From Lycium barbarum (Eukaryota > Streptophyta > Magnoliopsida > Solanales > Solanaceae): DNA of 64,000 nucleotides. The DNA is taken from NCBI RefSeq assembly GCF_019175385.1, contig NC_083339.1:110965601-111029600 (forward strand), written 5' to 3'. The translations under genes and the position numbers were made by a program. Positions within the stretch are counted from its first letter, which is position 1; every line of letters begins with the position of its first letter. Below the pieces are notes generated by a model. The model did not search any database and was not told where the DNA came from. It saw only the letters and a list, made by a program, of their open reading frames with translations. Of the stretch, positions 21,251 to 33,765 are shown piece by piece.

Positions 21251-23352
21251 ATGGCCGACCATCCTTACCTCACAAGGTCAAAGACGTCATCGTTACCTGA
21301 ATGTAGTTGGGTTGTTCAAGGAAATGAAATTACTATGTCTGATCCGGCCGCATCTATTTCAGCTGGTGTGGAAAACATCGTGATCTCTAGTGATCCCCCC
21401 GAGACTTCCGAACACGGAATTACTATTCAACGTGATGAACATATCGCCCGCTTGACTCAAGAGATTGAGGATCTACGTGGAGACCTGAATCGGGTTAGGG
21501 ACTTGACCAATTTATCCATCACACTCCAAAGTCCACCCCCTGAACCTAGAAATACTGCACCAAACCCACCTCGTTTTCCATCACTCGAATCTCTAGGTCC
21601 TGAACATTTTCCTCCACAAAACAATGCACCTACCAACAACAACTTACTCCCAATCACCCCCGCAAATCCACCAAATCCATCATCCGTCTATACCCCTCCA
21701 CAGAGTCAACCACCCATCTACCCTACCTATGCTACTCCTAATCCACCACCCGTCAACCCACCAAGTCAATCGCTAATTCACACTCCCTATGTTCCTTTGC
21801 CCACCAACACTAATCTACCACCTACAACTACTCCTCTAAACCCACCAAATCAACCACCTACAAACACCATTTATAACACACCACCTCCAGTCCAAAACAC
21901 TCCCACCGTCCAAACTTATCCGACCCAGCATATACAAGGGGCACATTTTGTCACTCCTAATGCACAATATGTTCCTCCGGTATATGCCGCAGAAACACAA
22001 GCCTTTACCAACCCAGTAACGGTCAAGTTCCAACCCGAGGTGGATCAATACGAGGAAATGGAAAAAGAGGCAAAAGCAAGGATAGATGATATGTTGTTAA
22101 AAACAATCCGCAGTCTCAAAGAAGCAATGAGAAATCTTCAAGTTGCTAGGGGAAGCAAGAGTGTAGAATACAAAGATCTGTGTGTTCAGCCTGACGTCGA
22201 CTTTCCCGTAGGCTACAAGCCACCGAAATTTGACACATTTAATGGGACAGGCGACCCTCATACACATTTAAGGGCCTATTGTGACAAACTGGTTGGAGTA
22301 GGTAGAGACCAAAATATAAGGATGAAGCTATTCATAAGAAGCTTATCTGGTGAGGCTCTTACCTGGTATACACAGCAGGACGTCCGTAAGTGGCATGGTT
22401 GGGGTGATATGGCACAAGACTTTATGGACACATTCAATTTCAACACCGATATCACACCAGATAGAGTCTACATGACTAAGTTAACTAAGAAGTCAATTGA
22501 GTCGTTCCGTGAATATGCACTGCGTTGGAGGTCAGAAGCAGCCAGGGTTTAACCTCCGATGAATGATAGAGAAATGACTGCTACCTTCATTGAATACCAG
22601 GCTGGCGTATTTTATGAGAAAATGATAGGTATGATGGGACAAAAATTCACAGAAGTTGTCCGAACGGGAGAAGCCTTAGAAGAAGGAATCAAATCAGGAA
22701 AGATTCAGGATCTTACTGCTTTGCAAGCAGTAAACAAAGCTATTCAATCTGGTTCTATCAGCGGGGTTAAAAGGAAGAAAGAAGACGTAGCTGCAGTCAT
22801 GAACATCCAAGGGCATAGGCCAAGCCAAGCCATTACATACTTTAACCACCCACAACAACCTTTCTACCCTTACCACTACACCAAACCCTACCAAGCTCCA
22901 CTAACTCCTTACCCTGTCTACAATGCCCAAGCAAATTACTACCAACCCCGAGCACCTCCATATCAAAATTCACGTCCATATCAACCCGTCCAAGCTCCCA
23001 CTTACCAAAATCGACCACATACCACACATAAAGCCCATCCAAACCCTGACACCAAAAACACTCGTAATTACACTCGGTTCGCTGAACCATTGACTCAATT
23101 GTTTGAAAGAATGAAAGCAGCAGGCGTAATACAACCGATTGAAGGAAAATTCCCGATCCTATCCCAAAATGGTTTGATGGTTCCAAGCGCTGTGCATACC
23201 ATTTTGGAGTTGCTGGGCACGCCACTGAAGATTGCTATGGGCTTAAAAACAAAATCGAATCCCTGATTAAGGAAGGAGTAGTCCAGCTCACTGGAGCTAA
23301 GCCCAATGTGGTCAACAATCCTTTACTTGCTCACGAAGATGCCAAAGTTTGA
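21251..23352 (+). pseudogene. Gag of the Ogre/Tat-like element, two lesions
   Basis: Starts MADHPYLTRSK. A coiled-coil-like segment (HIARLTQEIEDLRGDLNRVR) is followed by a long Pro/Asn/Thr-rich region (about residues 95-260). The retrotransposon Gag core follows (YKPPKFDTFNGTGDPHTHLR, FIRSLSGEALTWYTQQ), then a late motif CAYHFGVAGHATEDC that resembles the family's Cys/His motif. There are two breaks: an in-frame TAA at 22550-22552, and an apparent one-base loss in the A run at 23146-23149, after which the motif-bearing frame continues to a TGA at 23350-23352. The rest is well preserved, in line with the young LTR divergence. Confidence 0.85.
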
Positions 23353-24989
23353 AAGAAGTTATTATGTCAATTGGAAGGATGGAAAGGGGAATGTCATCAA
23401 CTTTTGTCACTCCTGTGGGAACAATCCAAAAACAAACACACATGAAGACTACTGCTACAACTACTTACAATACCGAGACATCGACCATCCGGGGTGCCGA
23501 ACTAGGAGAGACTCTGAAGAATTAGACTAGTACTCCGTCCATGATTCGCTGGGAGTCTTGGTAGTTTGAACATGTAGTGAACTTGTTTTTTTAAATTGAG
23601 GCTTTGAATCATGCCTAAAACTTTTGTTTGCTTTGCTTCACCTTTTGGAAGCTTAATTGCAAAATTTATGAATGCATTGTTGATTTTCCTTAAACGTCCA
23701 TTATTGCTATTTTGTACTTTATTTATCAAATCTGCCAACTCTATGATTGTGACATAAGATGAAGACAACATACATCCTGAGAGACTAACAAAGAAAACTA
23801 GATGACAAGACAAGATTCCACTTGGAAGAAATTGAAATAGCCGATAGACAATGACACAAGCATGAAAGCTATCAGTCAAGAAGACATTGAAAGACAATAT
23901 AGGTTAGACAGCCTAGTTTGCAACCTTTCCTTTAACAATCTTACGAACTACGCTGACCTGATTCCCATGGGGGGATTACTAGGCAGCCCACATAGGGTTC
24001 GGTTGCATTATAACAGAAAATCCAAAAAAAAAAAAAATCCTTATACAAGGAGAACTACACATGGTTGGATTCCCTCGGCGGGATTCGTAGACTATCTACA
24101 TACAGGTCCGTCACACTTAGATAAAAATCCAACAAATCTTTTACCTTTATTAGAAAACTTCATACCATTTTATGTACTTACGAACTACGTTCTGACCTGA
24201 TTCCCTTGGAGAGATACGTAGGCAACCTATATAAGGTTCGGTCACACCATAACATAGGTTTAGTACACCCTTCTGAATCAAAACTGGGCATATTTTGAAA
24301 GATTAGACAAGAGAAAGTTGGACATCGACAATATTAGGGCTACCAGACAGGAAATAGTATAGACAAATGACCTTTCAAGGTTTTCAGAAGTGTCACAATC
24401 GGAAGTTAGCAGAAATATTTTACAACTTGCATGCATATATTTTCATATATATCTTTCCTTATATACATACACTTATATATATATTTTTCAAATGAAATAC
24501 TTTCTTTCAATTGTTTCACTACTGTTCATCTACCGAGACTTGAACGGAGAACACAAGATCCAAACAAACAGGATGAATGGAGCGCCAATAAAGTCAAGCT
24601 TCGAGTCAACACGAACCAACTTCCCCCTCCCAAACTAAGAATTTTTCTTTGAGTGCAGGAACCAAAGGGCCGCGAGATCAACAGTCAAGTCTATCGATCA
24701 CGGCTAAAAGCATTGCTTGGCCATTATGGCCACGCCTTAAAAGCGAAACGGCTTTATTTCCAACTTTATCTTTAATTTTATTTTATTTTTATCACAATAA
24801 CTTTATGACTTTATATACCTGTTTTTGTAGGTTGACGAAATTGAAGGAAAATTAAATCAGGATCACATGTCATTAGTTCGGCCTGTCACGATACCATCAA
24901 CATCATAAGCCAAACGACTATTCTATCACTTTACGCCATACTTTATCATATACTTTACCAACTTTAACCAGTTTACTCTGAACTTTACA
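23353..24989 (+). other. 3' non-coding region of the Ogre-like element
   Basis: No pol domain in any frame that I can see. It holds recurring copies of a motif of the form GAACTACG...GACCTGATTCCC...TAGGCA...GGTTCGG (about 23948-24010, weakly 24063-24110, and 24180-24245). A similar, more diverged copy lies near 26335-26395. Confidence 0.6.
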
Positions 24990-25770
24990 GGAATCAATGT
25001 TAAGTCTCCGAAGACAACTGGAGGCATCTCCGAAGACAACTGGAGGCATCATTTGGCTATTCAGCCTCTTTTGCACAAGCCAAACGACTACACTCTTACT
25101 TTACCCCCTACTTTATCCATTACTTTATCATTTACTTTACCAACTTTAACGACTTTATCCTGAACTTTGCAGGGATTATCATCAAGTCTCCGAAGACAAC
25201 CGGGGGCATTACTCGGCTATACAACCTCATATGCATAAGCCAGACGGCTACACTATGACTTTACTCCCTACTTTATCATTCACTTTACCAACTCTAACGA
25301 CTTCACCCTGAACTTTACAGGAATTATCATTGAAGCCTCCGAAGACAACCGGAGACATCATCCACTTTACGACTTTACCCCGGACTTTACGGGAATCTTC
25401 ATCAAATCTCCGAAGACAACTGGAGATATCATATCATCGAGTCCCGAAAACAACCGGAGACATCACATGGCTATACGACCTCATCTGCATAAGCCAAACG
25501 ACTACACTTTTACTTTACTCTTTACTTTTTTACTTTACTTCATCATCTACTTTACATACTTTAACGACTTTACCTTAAATTTCGCAAGCATCATTTATCA
25601 TCGAGTCCCGGAAGACAGTCGGAGGCCTTATCACTATCATCTCCAAACTGCAACTAGAGATATTATTACATCTTCAGCATAAACATCACGTATTCATTCA
25701 AGTCCCTGAAGACAACCAGAGACAACATTTGGCCACACGGCCTCATTATAAGCCACACGGCTTCATCCTC
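24990..25770 (+). repeat. Degenerate tandem repeats in the Ogre-like 3' region
   Basis: Five to seven imperfect units of roughly 70-180 bp, marked by CTCCGAAGACAACYGGAG followed by CATAAGCCAAACGACTACAC and CTTTACCAACTTTAACGAC-type text. Key anchors are near 25015, 25033, 25190, 25340, 25410, 25450, 25605 and 25705. Tandem repeats in this part of Tat/Ogre elements are known and can seed satellite DNA. Confidence 0.8.
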
Positions 25771-26523
25771 ACTCTCACACTCATATTTACTATCATTTTA
25801 CACTCTTTATAAGTTTTACACTTTCAACTTTATCCCAGACTTTATTACTGATTTGACATAAATTTCAGTTTTGGCAGAAAATACAATCTACATGCAGAGG
25901 CACAGCGCAACGTGAAACTTATCTTACGTAGTGAACTGGGGAAAATTTGCTGAAGCGGAATGTCAAACTCACAAGCAAAGGTCACAGATCTACTCTCGAA
26001 CTTGACTCCGCCTACGTCCACAAACATGTGATACGTAGGTTATCCAAAAAATTTCTTTCATATACACCGCTAAGACTCTATTCAATCAATTCTTTTCACA
26101 ATCTCGTATCCTTTTCTATATCCCAGTGCATCCATAACTCAACACTGGGGCATTTTTGGAGAATTTACATCATGTCTAGTAGAGTCCTACTTATAGGTAT
26201 GTTGGGCACCACATTTATAATTAGGAGGCTATAAATATATGTTCCATTCTCGAATATTCTTGTCACCTGTCTACAACTCCCACAAAGTTATAAATCCATA
26301 AATAACATTCTCTCAACATAAATTTCGAACTACAACTGGCTTGACTCGCAAAGCCAGGGATATGTAGGCAACTCAAAACGGGTTCAGCCATAATTCCTTC
26401 TGCCCTCATAATATTTTCCACCAATTCTCCTAACCCATATTTTATCAAGTTCGTAATTGTTGGTCAGAACAAATTTGGCTACTACGTCAACTTCTTTGCC
26501 CGAAGACTCTTACATCATCTCCG

Positions 26524-26539
26524 GTCGAAGAGGGGCATC
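26524..26539 (+). promoter_or_regulatory. Polypurine tract of the Ogre-like element
   Basis: Purine-rich GTCGAAGAGGGGCATC directly before the 3' LTR. Confidence 0.6.
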
Positions 26540-27162
26540 TGTTGACACCCAATTTTGTCCCTCCTTTATTTGAATTTTATTTACTCAGGTTTTTAAATTT
26601 ACTGACGAGCTAAATACTTTATTTTCACTATTTTATTTTTATTGCTACTACTATTAATATCGCTACTTTTATTTTCAACATTACGAGCATTACTTTATCA
26701 CAAATTTTAAATAGTTCGTCATCGTTTCATTTTCGGGTTTGGACTCGTTAAATTAATTACAGGACAACACTTTGTTAAATCCTTATTTTTCTACATATTA
26801 ATTATTAATTGTCTATATTGTACTAGTTATTAAATTAGAAGCCCAAAAAATAATTAAAATAGAGGAGGAAGGATCAACAATTTCAGCCAAATAAATAGCC
26901 CAAATTATCAGTCCATACTCTAATTAATTCAACCAGCCCACATTATTTCACTACCCAATCCCTACCAGCCCATTTTAAATCCATTAATTCGGACCAACTA
27001 AAACTACCCGGCCCATCAGTTGGCAGCCTAACTGAAACAGCCCACAAATGAGCAGCCCATCTTATTTTCGGTTAAGACCTAATATTTTGAGCAGCCACGC
27101 CCCTGTTTTCTCCTTCCTTTTTCCTCTTTCAAGAAAGATTCACATTTTTTACAACAATGACA
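26540..27162 (+). repeat. 3' LTR of the Ogre-like element
   Basis: Matches 19514-20135 apart from about seven substitutions and a one-base indel. Confidence 0.93.
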
Positions 27163-27167
27163 TCACA

Positions 27168-28016
27168 TATGCACAACTATGCCAGTTCTGACAAAGTTCT
27201 TTATCCATGCTAAGAAAATTGCTTGAACAATAATTTTGAAGATAGAATGTGATGATCTATTGATCGGGTAACTTTCTCAATTAAGATTGTTATCTCCACA
27301 TTTTGACCTTTGTACTTAAAAAGAGGAAACTTTTCACTGGCTAGCTTTAGGTTTAGAGTGTCTATGTCTGCCAGTATTTCTTGCTTCTATTGATTATTAT
27401 GCTTAAGCATGGAAAAGATAAGTGCTAAAAAGGGCCTTAGCATTTTCAAGGATTACAAAGACAAAAAGAGAGAATAAGGAGGAGGTTGCACTTCTGTAAT
27501 AGAGATGGAAAAAGAATTGAAAAGAGTGAAATTCACTAATTTAAGGGGTGAATGTAGTGAAACAGAGCTGGGTTTTCTTTTTCTAGGTCTCACGTGTTAT
27601 ATCACTGTTAGTTTCACCGGATGTGGGTGTATTCAAAATTTTTCAGTTCGCATTGTGACTAAATTTGAATCTATAAAGCAGTCTTACTTGTATAGCAGTG
27701 TCAGTGCCTTTGGCTAAATGTGAGACTGAAGCATAGGTTGGAAAATTGTGTTTTACGTTATAATGGTTTCCACCTTAATAGCTAATCCTTTATCGTTCGC
27801 ATGTATTACATTCTCGAACTCCATATCCTCCTACCTGTAGTGCTAATAGTGAATATGCTTGGATTGTAGTTTGAAGTGTAAGATATTGTTGCATATGATT
27901 ATTTTTTTCCATAAACACTTCAATCAATTTATGTGATTGAGAATACCATTCAGCGAATAATTCTCAATGACTATCTTGCTTCTTAGTAGCACATTTAAAG
28001 ATCACTGTATTGTAAT
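27168..28016. other. Host-like sequence right of the Ogre insertion
   Basis: No repeat recognised. It may belong to introns or UTR of the gene whose remnant follows at 28017-28476, but no exon can be defended here. Confidence 0.3.
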
Positions 28017-28476
28017 TTGTGCAATGTACTGTCAAATTACGATAAATATGGTTTGGAGATAAAAAAAAATGAGGTTCTTTGTAGTTCTAGCATCTCGTGT
28101 TTTTTTGAAAATTGGCCAAATTTTTGTCTTTGCTTGGTAAAATGTAGCGAGCACATGAACAATGTTTTGTCTAAGACAACTAGAGAACAACTTTTAGGGA
28201 CATCTGTGATAAATCTTGTAGATTTTGGACTAATTGACGAGGTTGTATCTACTTACACTCCACTTAACTGCGAGAAGAGGTCTAAGAGCTCCGACCAACA
28301 AACTCTGTTTGTTAACATACGTCCCACTGAGAGGGCTAGGTCAAATTCATCCCAAGTTAGTGCAGGGAAAGAACTATCCATAGAAAATAATGGATAAATA
28401 TATGTTGCAGATTCAATGAAAGAAAAAAAAATGAGGATGACTATGAGATCAAATCACTGCTCTCACAAATCACGGT
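28017..28476 (+). pseudogene. Gene remnant, possibly an NT-C2 (EEIG1/EHBP1-type) domain protein
   Basis: A mostly open plus-strand frame with one TAA (28395-28397) reads on to KSLLSQIT near 28476, then runs into the Sirevirus LTR at 28488. The part from about 28155 (REQLLGTSVINLVDFGLIDE, then TPLNCEKRSKSSDQQTLFVN, then IRPTERARSN) resembles the end of the NT-C2 domain in plant EEIG1/EHBP1-type proteins (LLGTA.INLADYG.I.E...PINCK...QP.LY..IQP). That likeness is from memory. No start codon context or upstream exons are established. The Ogre-like and Sirevirus insertions would have disrupted such a gene. It could also be an unrelated fragment. Confidence 0.4.
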
Positions 28477-28487
28477 AATTTTAGACG

Positions 28488-29471
28488 TGATAAGTCCAAG
28501 TGCATTCGTGTTTTGATGATTGTCAAACTGTTTCAGAAGCAGATAGAGAACTAGTTTATGATTTGCTCTCTGTGCACTTGCATCATCAGCAGAGACAACT
28601 GTAAAACCGATCTACTCACTGCACACAAGTGCATTCGTGTATTGATGATTGTCAAATTGTTTCAGAACCAAATAGAGATCTGGTCTGTGATCTGCTCTCT
28701 GTGCACCTTTCATCATCAGCAGAGACAGTTGTAAAGCTGAGCTACTCACTGCACACAAGTACAACAGTTGAGCTAGTCCATGCTTTAGGTCAAATAATGA
28801 AAGAGTGGTCTCCATCCATCCCATATGCTCCCACTATATATATAACATGTTGCAACATAATCGGCATTACTTGACAAATCTAATTTAACTTTTGCAAAAG
28901 CTTCCGCCGCAAATTGAAATGATCGCAAGAACAAAGTTACTTTCAAGCTGAAGAACTAAATCCTGATATGAGTTTCGTCTATGTTCTTTAGGTTATTGTA
29001 AATCTTTGTTCATTCGTGCTTAAATTGTAAACCTACTCTTCTTGTTTAGAAGCTGTTTGTAGGTGTTTTAAATTCTCAAAGTGTGCTTGTTGGAAGTGTG
29101 TTTCCACAAGCTTTTGAGTGGTACACTATGCTAGATTTAGTCTAGGTGTACTAGTTTCCTTGGCTAGAGTTAGTCCAGTGGAGGTGTTTGCAATCGGTGT
29201 ATTGCAAAGGTTGAGGGACTATGAGAGTTAGTTAACTATTGTGAGGGCGAGGGATTATGGGAGTTACTTCCTAGTTTGCAATAGGTTGTAATCGGAAGTT
29301 GCTCGGTTAGGGGAGTTGAAATCTTATTGGGGTAGGTTGTAGTTTTTAATTCCTTGAGCAAGGAGTTTTCCACTGTAAAATCGTGCCTTCTTTACTTATT
29401 GCACTGCATAAGGGAACTGTACACAATCAGGTCTCTTCATATTGTGTTTGGTAGACGCACATCCTACAACA
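28488..29471 (+). repeat. 5' LTR of the Sirevirus-like element, with internal 129 bp duplication
   Basis: 984 bp. Positions 28501-28629 and 28630-28757 are tandem copies (129 bp period), each starting TGCATTCGTGT and ending near CTGCACACAAG. The other LTR has only one copy, so the duplication arose after insertion or in the source copy. Confidence 0.88.
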
Positions 29472-29472
29472 A

Positions 29473-29486
29473 TTGGTATCAGAGCA
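29473..29486 (+). promoter_or_regulatory. Primer binding site (initiator tRNA-Met)
   Basis: TTGGTATCAGAGC, a perfect match to the canonical plant copia primer site, begins directly after the 5' LTR. Confidence 0.88.
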
Positions 29487-29527
29487 GGCCCTTTCTAAAA
29501 TGTTAACACCTAGAAAGGTTCATTCTA

Positions 29528-32500
29528 ATGGCTGTCTTATCAAACGAAGAAGGAGAATCCAACATTGCATCATCAAGCCTCAAGAGCAAATGTATTTCTG
29601 CAAAGGAAATCTGGGATGCCGGTCAAATGCTCTCCCCAAAATATGACTTTTTCATAATGAACGTTGGAGAATCAGTTCTTGACATGTATACTAGATTCAC
29701 CTCAATCATAAATGAATTTCACTCTCTGGGGTCAATCATGGAGACAAGGCTTCTGGTTCACAAAATACTTAATGCATTTACAGAATCTTAATTGAACCAG
29801 GTGAGTATCATCACTGAAACCAAGGATCTCCAAAATCTGACCATTAAGGAACTCATTAGCTACCTCAAGATACATGAGCTCACGAGAAAGTCAAATTTGG
29901 AAGAAAAGGAGGCAAAGAAAGAGAAAAGAAATGGTCTAGATAATGAGAGTAGAAGAGATTCAAGCTACGATGATGAATTAGAAATGGAGTATCTCACTCG
30001 TCGGTTTCAAAGATTGATTCAAAGAAGTGATAAATCTCTGAAGAGAAGTGTTACATCCCGTATCTTAGAACTAAGGTTAGACTTGTATCATTAGAGTTTT
30101 TAGTAGAAAAACTGAAGGTTTGAATGTTTTACAAAAATGGTGAATAGGCCTACTTCGGGCAGCCATAATTCCTTGATTAGTTGGAAATTTGGGAAAGTGC
30201 CCTGAATGAAAGTTGTAGTACATATAAATACTTTTCTAACGATATAAGGACCAGACCAATCAGAGATCGAAGCAAGGAGATATGATCATCTCAAGATGGC
30301 TAATAGTAAGGCACTTAAATTTCTATAGAATTGGCTAAATTTCCGATATGTCTGCCTTCCAGTTCAATTTCGTGAACATCCGTTGCGAATTTCAGGAAAC
30401 CTAAAACATGAAAGTTGTAGCCCTTTAAAATATATTTCCAACGGTATATTACGGATCCTAAACACAGCTAAGTACAATAAGTTATGCCCATTTAACCGAG
30501 CATTCTGCAGAACTGACACATGTCGCTTGTCACGGAGCGTGCGATGGCCCCGCGTCGCGGGCCGATCGCACAAAAACACCTTCTCTGAATGCTGACCTGC
30601 AGGGGGTTGCGCGCTGCATGTGCGTCACGGGACCATCGCGTATAAGGTCGGGTTTCGGGTCAAACGTCGGGTTTTCGCGTTTTAAGTTATATTTAAGCTT
30701 GGAGTTTATTTCTCTAACACCCCTTGTCACAAAAATCACCCTAAAGTCAGAGGGAACAAGTCCCAAGCCTCAAGAACCCTCCAAGGTAAGTTTTATCATG
30801 ATTCTAGGTTGAATTCAAGTCCCTAATCCCTTTCTAACTTGAATAAACCATTCTAATCCATAGAGTTATAATTGGAACATTGTTGTTGGATGTGGAAACC
30901 CTAGAACTCGAATTCAAGAGGATTGGACTTAAAAAAGGTAATGCTTCTACTCTGTAATCATTTATAGTTGTGAATTGATGAGTTCTTGGGAGAATAGTAA
31001 ATGGGTTTGATAAAGAGAATTATATGAACTATGCTAGGGTTTGGGATTGTTGACTTGGGATTGTTGTAATCATGTGGGTGATGAAGAATGATGTTAGTTA
31101 GATCAAATTAAGATTGTAGAATTAGCTAGGAGTAATAGAATGGGATTTGGGTGAAGAAAAACACAATTAATGAAGGTTGTGGAGTTTCATGCCCACCAAG
31201 TGTTTGATAAAATGCTTAGATGACCAAAGCATGAATATTTTTGCTAATATAGATTCCCTATGACTTGTATTGCTATAGATTAAAGTTGAAGGGATTGAGG
31301 AACATTGTGATATGCTCAAAAGCAGGAAGTCAAGGTATATGAGGCTAACTATCTACGTTAGGGAATGTTCATGATTCTCCCTACGCCTCATTCTTCATAC
31401 TTGTCAGTAATTTGACTCAAAATACAGTTTAGCCCTAGTTTCATGATATGTTGTAGAACTGTTATCTTCTAGGGTTGCAGTTATAGAATTCGTTCATGGT
31501 TGTCAATTTGAATATCATGAACTCAGCACGTAATCTTTATAGACTTATGTATTGTTACCACATGAGTCTCAGTCTAGAAATTCAGTATGCTTAGAAACAG
31601 TCAGTGTTTCCAATTCAGTCCAGCATGTCTATTTCAGTTCAGCATTGTTCATTATTATTGTGGTCTCAGTCTTTATTAATTTACCATAATTAAACTTATG
31701 TGATTTTTCCCAAGGGCACAGTATAGTCTTGTGTATACGTATACATGGCTGAGGCCATTGATTGACGCACTTCTAGGCTGAGGCCATAGCGTGCATTTAT
31801 TATTGGGTCGAGGCTCCGCATATACAAACACAGGTAATACAGATGATTTAGATACAGAGTAGGGAATATTCATATCTCTACTTCCTTGCTATTACAGTTA
31901 GTATTATCATTTTCAGTTTCAGTATTTTATTGCTTCAGTTGCTTTACATACCAGTGCAATTCAAATGTGCTGATGTCCCTTTTTATTGCTTGGGGGCCTG
32001 CATCACAATGACATACAGGTTGACGATCGAGCTACTTAGGAGTGTTCGTATCAGCTACTTTGGTGAGCCCCAGTTTCCTTCGGGGCGATATCAGTCATGC
32101 AGTTCTTACAGCTTTCTAGATAGTTACTTTTTTTATTCATTAAAGGCTTCATAGACACAGTTCAGATATTTGTTATGTTAGTCTTGTTGACAGTTGTACT
32201 CAGTTGTTCAGTTGTTTTGGTTTAGCCATGTTGGCTACTTTAAGATATTTTCAGATTGTCTAAGTATTTCCGCATTATGATATTTCAGTCAGGATTTTAG
32301 TTAATCAGCATGTGTTAGTTTTATTTTGTAAGTCAGTTATGTTTTGGTATCACACGTTGATTCAGCCAGCCAGTTGGTTCGCTCGGTAACATGTAGTCAG
32401 GCACCGGGTGCCGTGTTACCTCCAGGCCCAGGTTCGGGGCGTGACAAGAAGAAACCATGGAAATGATCTAAAGCAAAATCACCGTGAGGACAATAGTGAA

Positions 32501-32617
32501 ATCTCAATGGATGAGTCAGACTCTATTTCAAGTGAACAATCTGACACTAGAAGTAAAAGAAAAAAGGCTGAAGTTAATCCTCTTGATGATCAAAGGGATG
32601 TCCCCATAAGAGATTAG
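29528..32617 (+). pseudogene. Sirevirus-like Gag remnant split by a solo LTR
   Basis: Coding at 29528-30048 shows a UBN2-type Gag segment: FTSIINEFHSLGS, ITETKDLQNLTIKELISYLK, and a Lys/Glu-rich tail. There is an in-frame TAA at 29789-29791. The N-terminal Gag is shortened: SAKEIWD is followed too soon by the later block. The frame is cut at 30048 by a solo LTR and resumes in phase right after the target duplication (32452) with an Asn/Asp/Ser-rich acidic stretch to 32617. Beyond that, out-of-frame coiled-coil-like coding (32640-32780, FIEEKKKIIKNLNSFEQERD) probably belongs to the same Gag. No zinc knuckle is seen. Confidence 0.75.
30049..32446 (+). mobile_element. Solo LTR (2398 bp) inside the Sirevirus gag
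   Basis: Starts TGTTACATCCCGTATC and ends GTTCGGGGCGTGACA, with perfect 5 bp duplications AGAAG on both sides (30044-30048 and 32447-32451). No internal primer site, coding domain or second LTR, so it is a solo LTR left by LTR-LTR recombination. It shares its 3' part with the minus-strand LTR fragment at 59294-60921 (CCAGTTGGTTCGCTCGG, CCAGTGCAATTCAAATG). Probably Ty3/gypsy. Confidence 0.88.
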
Positions 32618-32784
32618 TCTCCTTGATTAAGAAATTATTAAATGAGCGTCATAAATTCATTGAAGAAAAGAAGAAGATAATTAAAAACCTCAACAGTTTC
32701 GAGCAAGAAAGGGATGATATGGTGGTGTGCATTATAGATCTAAGAGAACAGGTTGAAGACGCTACAAAAGAAAATCAATTCTAG

Positions 32785-33760
32785 AAAAGCCTGAATAAGG
32801 TGAATATCTTGAAAGAGACCCGTTCCTCAACCATATCCATGGATGTCTTGTGAACAAAAGAAGGACAAGGGCACGGACTTTAGAAGATCGATATCTCCAA
32901 CTATCTACACAATGAAGACACTAGCAAATAGAAATCGGGAGAGGAAGAATTCTTGCTGCATCAAGAAGTAGTAAACTTCCCTGAATAAGAAAAAGGGAGT
33001 TCAACTCACTCCACTCATTATTCCAGGGGACCCAATCTGGAATGTGATCCCAAGCTGAGTCAGTAGTTGTTATGGAAGGCTTGAGTGTGAAAAAGGGAGG
33101 AGATCACGAAAATGAATATTGCTTTCTCGCTCAAGTAATTTCCAAGGAGAAGGTGTGTCACTGGATTTAGAAAACATGACAATACACCCTTCTGTGATTC
33201 TGAACATGGGATACTTCTAAGAGAAAATGCTTGAATATTCACTAGATGCAGAGCAAAGCTCCAAACATGCACTGTTTGAATGCAGAAAGGCCGTTGTTGA
33301 AAATGGCTAGGTCAAGAGGAGTGGTACAATCCTGTAAAAAGTGTTTTTGAGTGATATCTAACTCACTTCTATACTGTTACAGGTATACTCACATGGATGT
33401 CTCAGAACAACGTAAGCAGAAGTGACATGGCACATTTCAAAGCCTTTGACAAAATAATCTCAGAGACTTGGTCTCTGTAGCCCAGGTTAGTATCCTTTTC
33501 AGCATTTGTATAAAATTGAAAATGTCATTTAAGTGCCAAGTTAGCTATTTGAAAATCCTCTCCAAAACGCTACACCTTCTCTATATCGACCCGACCCATT
33601 CGTCCCTGTTCCTTCTCAAATACCCACGACTACATTCCCCTTCTCCTCACTTGAAATTAAAAATCCAAACATATCTTCTCACCTCTCCTCTTCGATTACA
33701 AACTTGCTCTCTCTCATTCTCATAAAACTCTTTCTGTTTCTTTTTTTCAAATCAAACCAT
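32785..33760 (+). other. Non-coding gap where pol would be expected
   Basis: Separates Gag-like from envelope-like coding in the Sirevirus-like element. No protease, integrase or RT motif in any frame. A pyrimidine-rich stretch (about 33560-33760) resembles a leader just upstream of the envelope-like frame. Confidence 0.55.
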
Positions 33761-33765
33761 CGATT

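Larger units (their letters stand above)
19514..27162 (+). mobile_element. Ogre/Tat-like Ty3/gypsy element, gag only (non-autonomous)
   Basis: LTRs at 19514-20135 and 26540-27162 (622 and 623 bp, TGTTGACACCC...CAATGACA) are ~99% identical by eye. Flanking pentamers TCATA and TCACA differ by one base. The primer site TTGGCGACTCTGCTGGGG suits a tRNA-Arg, as in Ogre elements. A proline-rich Gag ORF lies at 21251-23352. From there to the 3' LTR (3.2 kb) there is no protease, RT, RNase H or integrase, only 3'-region repeats. The element could move only with proteins supplied by a relative. Confidence 0.88.

Noticed and set aside
24990..25770. CRISPR-like array
   Set aside because: Repeats are imperfect, spacing is irregular, and they lie in a plant retrotransposon.
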